Source: Candidatus Latescibacterota bacterium
Lineage (GTDB): Bacteria; JAAXHH01
Length of the DNA stretch: 64,000 nt
Reading direction: 5' to 3'
Assembly: GCA_012270975.1 (NCBI GenBank)
Contig: JAAXHH010000129.1
Coordinates: 62,001-126,000 of the forward strand
In this document: one piece after another, positions 61,506-64,000 of the stretch
Position numbering within the stretch: the stretch's first letter is position 1
Layout of the letters: every line of letters starts with the position of its first letter
The notes under the pieces: generated by a model
Told to the model about the DNA's origin: nothing
The model's input: only the letters and a program-made list of their open reading frames with translations
The model's database searches: none
Translations under genes and position numbers: made by a program

Positions 61506-62348
61506 TTGCAAATCATCGATGCGCATCAGCATCTCTGGGATACGTCTGAGCTGAGTTATCCCTGGCTGGATGGGTTCGATGCCCTGCGTCAGCGTTACGG
61601 ACCGGAAGACTACCGCGCGGCCATCGATGGCATCGACATCGTAAAGTCCGTCCACATAGAGGCGGATCCCGCGCCGGGAGCCGAGGTGGCCGAGGTGGAC
61701 CGGCTCGTTCGCATCGCCGGCGAAGACGGCATGATCGGCGCGATCGTCGCCACGGCGCCGCTGGAGTTTGAAAACCGGGAGGAAACACTGGACAGGCTGG
61801 CCGCGGACTATCCCATGGTGGTCGGCGTCCGGCGCATGGCGTGGCACCACGAAGATCCAGAGTTTTACAGCTGGCCGGCCCTGATCGAAGGCGTCAGATC
61901 GCTGCCCCGGTACGGATACACCTTCGAACTGTGCGCCAACGTCACACAACTCGACGCCGCAGTGACCCTGGTTCGCGCGACGCCCGATGTCGCCCATGCC
62001 ATCAACCACTGTGGCGGCCCGGATATCGCCGGTGATGGATTCGCGCCATGGGCGGACTACATGAATCAATTGGCCGGATTTCCCAACACGGTCTGCAAGA
62101 TCTCGGGACTGGTCACCCGGGCCAGTGAAGGGTGGACCGGGGACGACCTGAGACCCTACATCGATCACCTGCTCGAAATCTTCGGCTTTGACCGGGTGAT
62201 GTACGGCAGCGACTGGCCGGTCTGTACGCTCGCGGCCACGTACGGCGCGTGGTTCGACACCCTGGTTGACGCGGTGAAAGGCACATCCGATGAAGAACGG
62301 CGCAAGTTGTTTCACGACAACGCCAGCGCTTTTTACCGACTTGGGTGA
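61506..62348 (+). CDS. Amidohydrolase family 2 protein
   Basis: 280 residues with a TTG start at 61506, supported by 'GGAGGT' eight bases before. 'MQIIDAHQHLWD' has the His-x-His metal pair; 'INHCGGPD' and 'MYGSDWPVC' supply the further His and Asp. Such TIM-barrel enzymes hydrolyse lactones, as in L-rhamnono- or fucono-lactonases, or decarboxylate. With several aldonate dehydratases in the window, a lactonase role is reasonable but is inference. It precedes the cytochrome oxidase subunit gene by about 45 bases. Confidence 0.88.
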   Translation: MQIIDAHQHLWDTSELSYPWLDGFDALRQRYGPEDYRAAIDGIDIVKSVHIEADPAPGAEVAEVDRLVRIAGEDGMIGAIVATAPLEFENREETLDRLAADYPMVVGVRRMAWHHEDPEFYSWPALIEGVRSLPRYGYTFELCANVTQLDAAVTLVRATPDVAHAINHCGGPDIAGDGFAPWADYMNQLAGFPNTVCKISGLVTRASEGWTGDDLRPYIDHLLEIFGFDRVMYGSDWPVCTLAATYGAWFDTLVDAVKGTSDEERRKLFHDNASAFYRLG

Positions 62349-62393
62349 ATCAAGCTTGTGCATCAGACTGGCGGCTGAGCAGGAGTCTTGCTA

Positions 62394-63146
62394 ATGACTG
62401 TCGTAACGGAGCCTGGCAGCGCGACTGACGTGCTCGAACCTGAAGTGCGGGAACGGGAGAGGATCCGAATCCCTGGTCCAGGCGGCGGAAGTACCGGTCT
62501 GGATGGCCGCAACACCGGCAATGGTGGCGGGGACGGCCGGGGAGGAGGCGGCCGGGGTGATGACGGACCACCCGATTCCCCTCCTGCGGCACCATCGGCC
62601 ATGGGAGCCAACGTGCTGGGCATGCTGGTGTTTATCGCCAGCGAAGCCGTCCTTTTCCTCACGTTGATCGTCACGTTCGCCGTGGTACGGGCTGGATACC
62701 CGGAATGGCCGCCATCGGACCAGCCCAGGCTACCCGTAATGGTGTCCTTCTTCAACACCCTGGTCCTGCTGGGCAGCGGCGCCGCCATGTTCGGCGCGTG
62801 GCAGTCCATCCGGCGTGGAAGGATCCTGTCTTCCCGGCGCCTGTTGACCTCGGCCACGCTTCTTGGCATCCTGTTCCTGGTGGTGCAGGGCGTGGAATGG
62901 ATCCGGCTGATCGATTTCGGACTTACGGTCACCCAGAACATTTACGGCGCGGTTTTCTATGTAATGATCGGGATGCACGCGCTGCACGTCTTCATCGCGG
63001 TCATCGGGCTGCTCTACGTGTCGCGCAGGTTCGGCAGGGGCGCGTATTCCCGCGAAGAACACGACGGATTGACCATGGGCGGTATGTTCTGGGGATTCGT
63101 CGTACTCGTCTGGCCCGTACTGTTTGTTTTCGTATACCTGTCGTGA
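62394..63146 (+). CDS. Cytochrome c oxidase subunit III
   Basis: 250 residues from the ATG at 62394 ('AGGAG' upstream). Residues 1-60 are not membrane: a Gly- and Arg-rich stretch 'GGDGRGGGGRGDDGPPDSPP' precedes the first helix. Five helices follow, with the COX3 signatures 'MLVFIASEAVLFLTLIVTFAVV', 'MIGMHALHVFIAVIGLLYV' and 'MFWGFVVLVWPVLFVFVYLS'. Subunit III stabilises the heme-copper oxidase core in the inner membrane. The catalytic subunits are not in the window. The ctaA gene at 18728 serves the same complex. Confidence 0.9.
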   Translation: MTVVTEPGSATDVLEPEVRERERIRIPGPGGGSTGLDGRNTGNGGGDGRGGGGRGDDGPPDSPPAAPSAMGANVLGMLVFIASEAVLFLTLIVTFAVVRAGYPEWPPSDQPRLPVMVSFFNTLVLLGSGAAMFGAWQSIRRGRILSSRRLLTSATLLGILFLVVQGVEWIRLIDFGLTVTQNIYGAVFYVMIGMHALHVFIAVIGLLYVSRRFGRGAYSREEHDGLTMGGMFWGFVVLVWPVLFVFVYLS

Positions 63147-63196
63147 GCACTTTCCTTCTCGAAGCGTTGCCTTCCAGGTAAAGAAATGGAGCGTGC

Positions 63197-64000
63197 ATGA
63201 AACCGTCCTTCGGCGACGCCGTCCAGCGCACGGCGGAAGCGTTGAGCGCCCAGGGAAAAGACGCCAACCAGATCGCGAAGATCGTATGCGACCAGGACCC
63301 CGAAGGCTATAACTACGGCATCGGTATCGTCGTGGACGGGCAGGGCAGGCCATGGCCGACTTCAAAGACGCTGCTCGATCATGCCAGGGCCGAAATAGGC
63401 AACAGCCTGCTCGGCGAATATATGAGCACCGCGTCCCTTGCTGTTCCGTTAAAGGAAGCCGTGCTGCGCTGGCAGCGCGTCCCGAGGGAATACTGGGATC
63501 GCTTCTCGCTGCTGATTCCCTCGGATGCCGGCACCGGTGCCGTCAAGACGGCCGTCGAGATGGCCCTGCAACTGCATCCCGGCCTGCAGGCGATCGGCGT
63601 GGAGGAACTTTCCTGGCCGGCGTACAAGGCCATCGCCCGTATGAGCAGGATCGCGTGCCGCGAGTTTCCCATCGGCGACGCCATGGACGCTCCGGATCTC
63701 CTGCGAATCTACCAGGCGGGCCCGATGAACACGACCGGCCGCGTACAGTCCAGGGAGACCATGAGCAAACGGGCGGCCGCCGCGAAGGGCCGCCCCGTGC
63801 TGCTGGACCGGGCCTACTCGGGATTCGAGTACGCCCGTCTCCTCGATTCCCACGGGTACGACGGGATTATGACCATGAGTAGCAACGACCAGATCCGGCC
63901 CTTCATCGAAAACGATGTGCCCTTCTGGGTGTCCGTCAGCCCCACCAAGTCCTTCGGCACCTTCGCCCTCCGCCCCTGCGGGATGCTCCTGGTACACCAT
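63197..64000 (+). CDS. Class-I aminotransferase-like protein, 3' end cut
   Basis: 268 codons visible from the ATG at 63197 ('ATGGAG' upstream), open to the window end. The fold resembles AspC/TyrB: 'PSDAGTGAVKTAVEMALQLH' for PLP phosphate contact, 'GPMNTTGRV' where aspartate aminotransferases have N-P-T-G, 'LLDRAYSGFEYA' with the PLP Asp and Tyr, and the Schiff-base Lys in 'SPTKSFGTF'. The Pro-to-Thr change and poor match elsewhere mean the substrate cannot be guessed. About 50 bases after the oxidase gene. Confidence 0.78.
   Translation, partial: MKPSFGDAVQRTAEALSAQGKDANQIAKIVCDQDPEGYNYGIGIVVDGQGRPWPTSKTLLDHARAEIGNSLLGEYMSTASLAVPLKEAVLRWQRVPREYWDRFSLLIPSDAGTGAVKTAVEMALQLHPGLQAIGVEELSWPAYKAIARMSRIACREFPIGDAMDAPDLLRIYQAGPMNTTGRVQSRETMSKRAAAAKGRPVLLDRAYSGFEYARLLDSHGYDGIMTMSSNDQIRPFIENDVPFWVSVSPTKSFGTFALRPCGMLLVHH

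Overview
The window is GC-rich, densely coded DNA of a bacterium with an outer-membrane style secretome (many Sec signal peptides and lipoboxes). The gene mix is typical of uncultured heterotrophs: enolase-superfamily sugar-acid dehydratases, Gfo/Idh/MocA oxidoreductases, phytanoyl-CoA dioxygenase-like oxygenases, a sulfatase, sugar-isomerase TIM barrels, an SSS symporter and NHL propellers. Latescibacterota- or Gemmatimonadota-like lineages carry such sets, but no marker gene here fixes the taxonomy, so the assignment is a guess. Only one RNA gene (tRNA-Trp) was found. There is no rRNA, CRISPR array, transposase or prophage.

Layout. 1-9.8 kb: a desaturase cut by the window edge, a cupin dioxygenase, a TPR protein, a probable catabolic operon (oxidoreductase, isomerase, PLP enzyme, solute-binding protein), a nucleotidyltransferase and a DUF6702-type protein, then an AT-rich gap and a small lipoprotein. 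9.9-19.7 kb: M1 peptidase, signal peptidase I, a collagen-stalk lipoprotein, BI-1 protein, GroES-like protein, arylamine N-acetyltransferase, CoA transferase, arginase-like protein, tRNA-Trp and heme A synthase. 19.8-26.6 kb: a catabolic block (PhyH oxygenase, enolase-superfamily enzyme, epimerase, SDR, propeller) and a sodium symporter with a small partner.

26.8-41.9 kb is the most interesting part: a RiPP biosynthetic gene cluster. An 83-residue precursor has a nitrile-hydratase-like (NHLP) leader and apparently only a five-residue core, LCCCW, behind a near-consensus promoter. Facing it are, in transcription order, a tryptophan-halogenase-like flavoenzyme, an NHLM export system (short adaptor, C39 peptidase-ABC, second ABC), an NHLP leader fused to a terpene-cyclase-like toroid domain, an AlkB-type di-iron oxygenase fused to a degenerate GlnE-like domain, a ThiF-like/YcaO cyclodehydratase and an unrecognised conserved-looking protein. 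The inferred product is a small peptide with thiazoline rings and a halogenated Trp, possibly further oxidised. The two fusions and the tiny core are the features I would follow first.

42-64 kb returns to metabolism: MalY-type C-S lyase, large NHL protein, two enolase-superfamily enzymes, a Gfo/Idh enzyme, DoxX, a phosphodiesterase, a second desaturase, an esterase-like hydrolase, sulfatase, PhyH oxygenase, a degenerate aldo/keto reductase, a SelA-like PLP enzyme, a collagen-stalk serine protease interrupted by an amber codon, a metallo-beta-lactamase fold hydrolase, an amidohydrolase, cytochrome oxidase subunit III and a partial aminotransferase running off the right edge.
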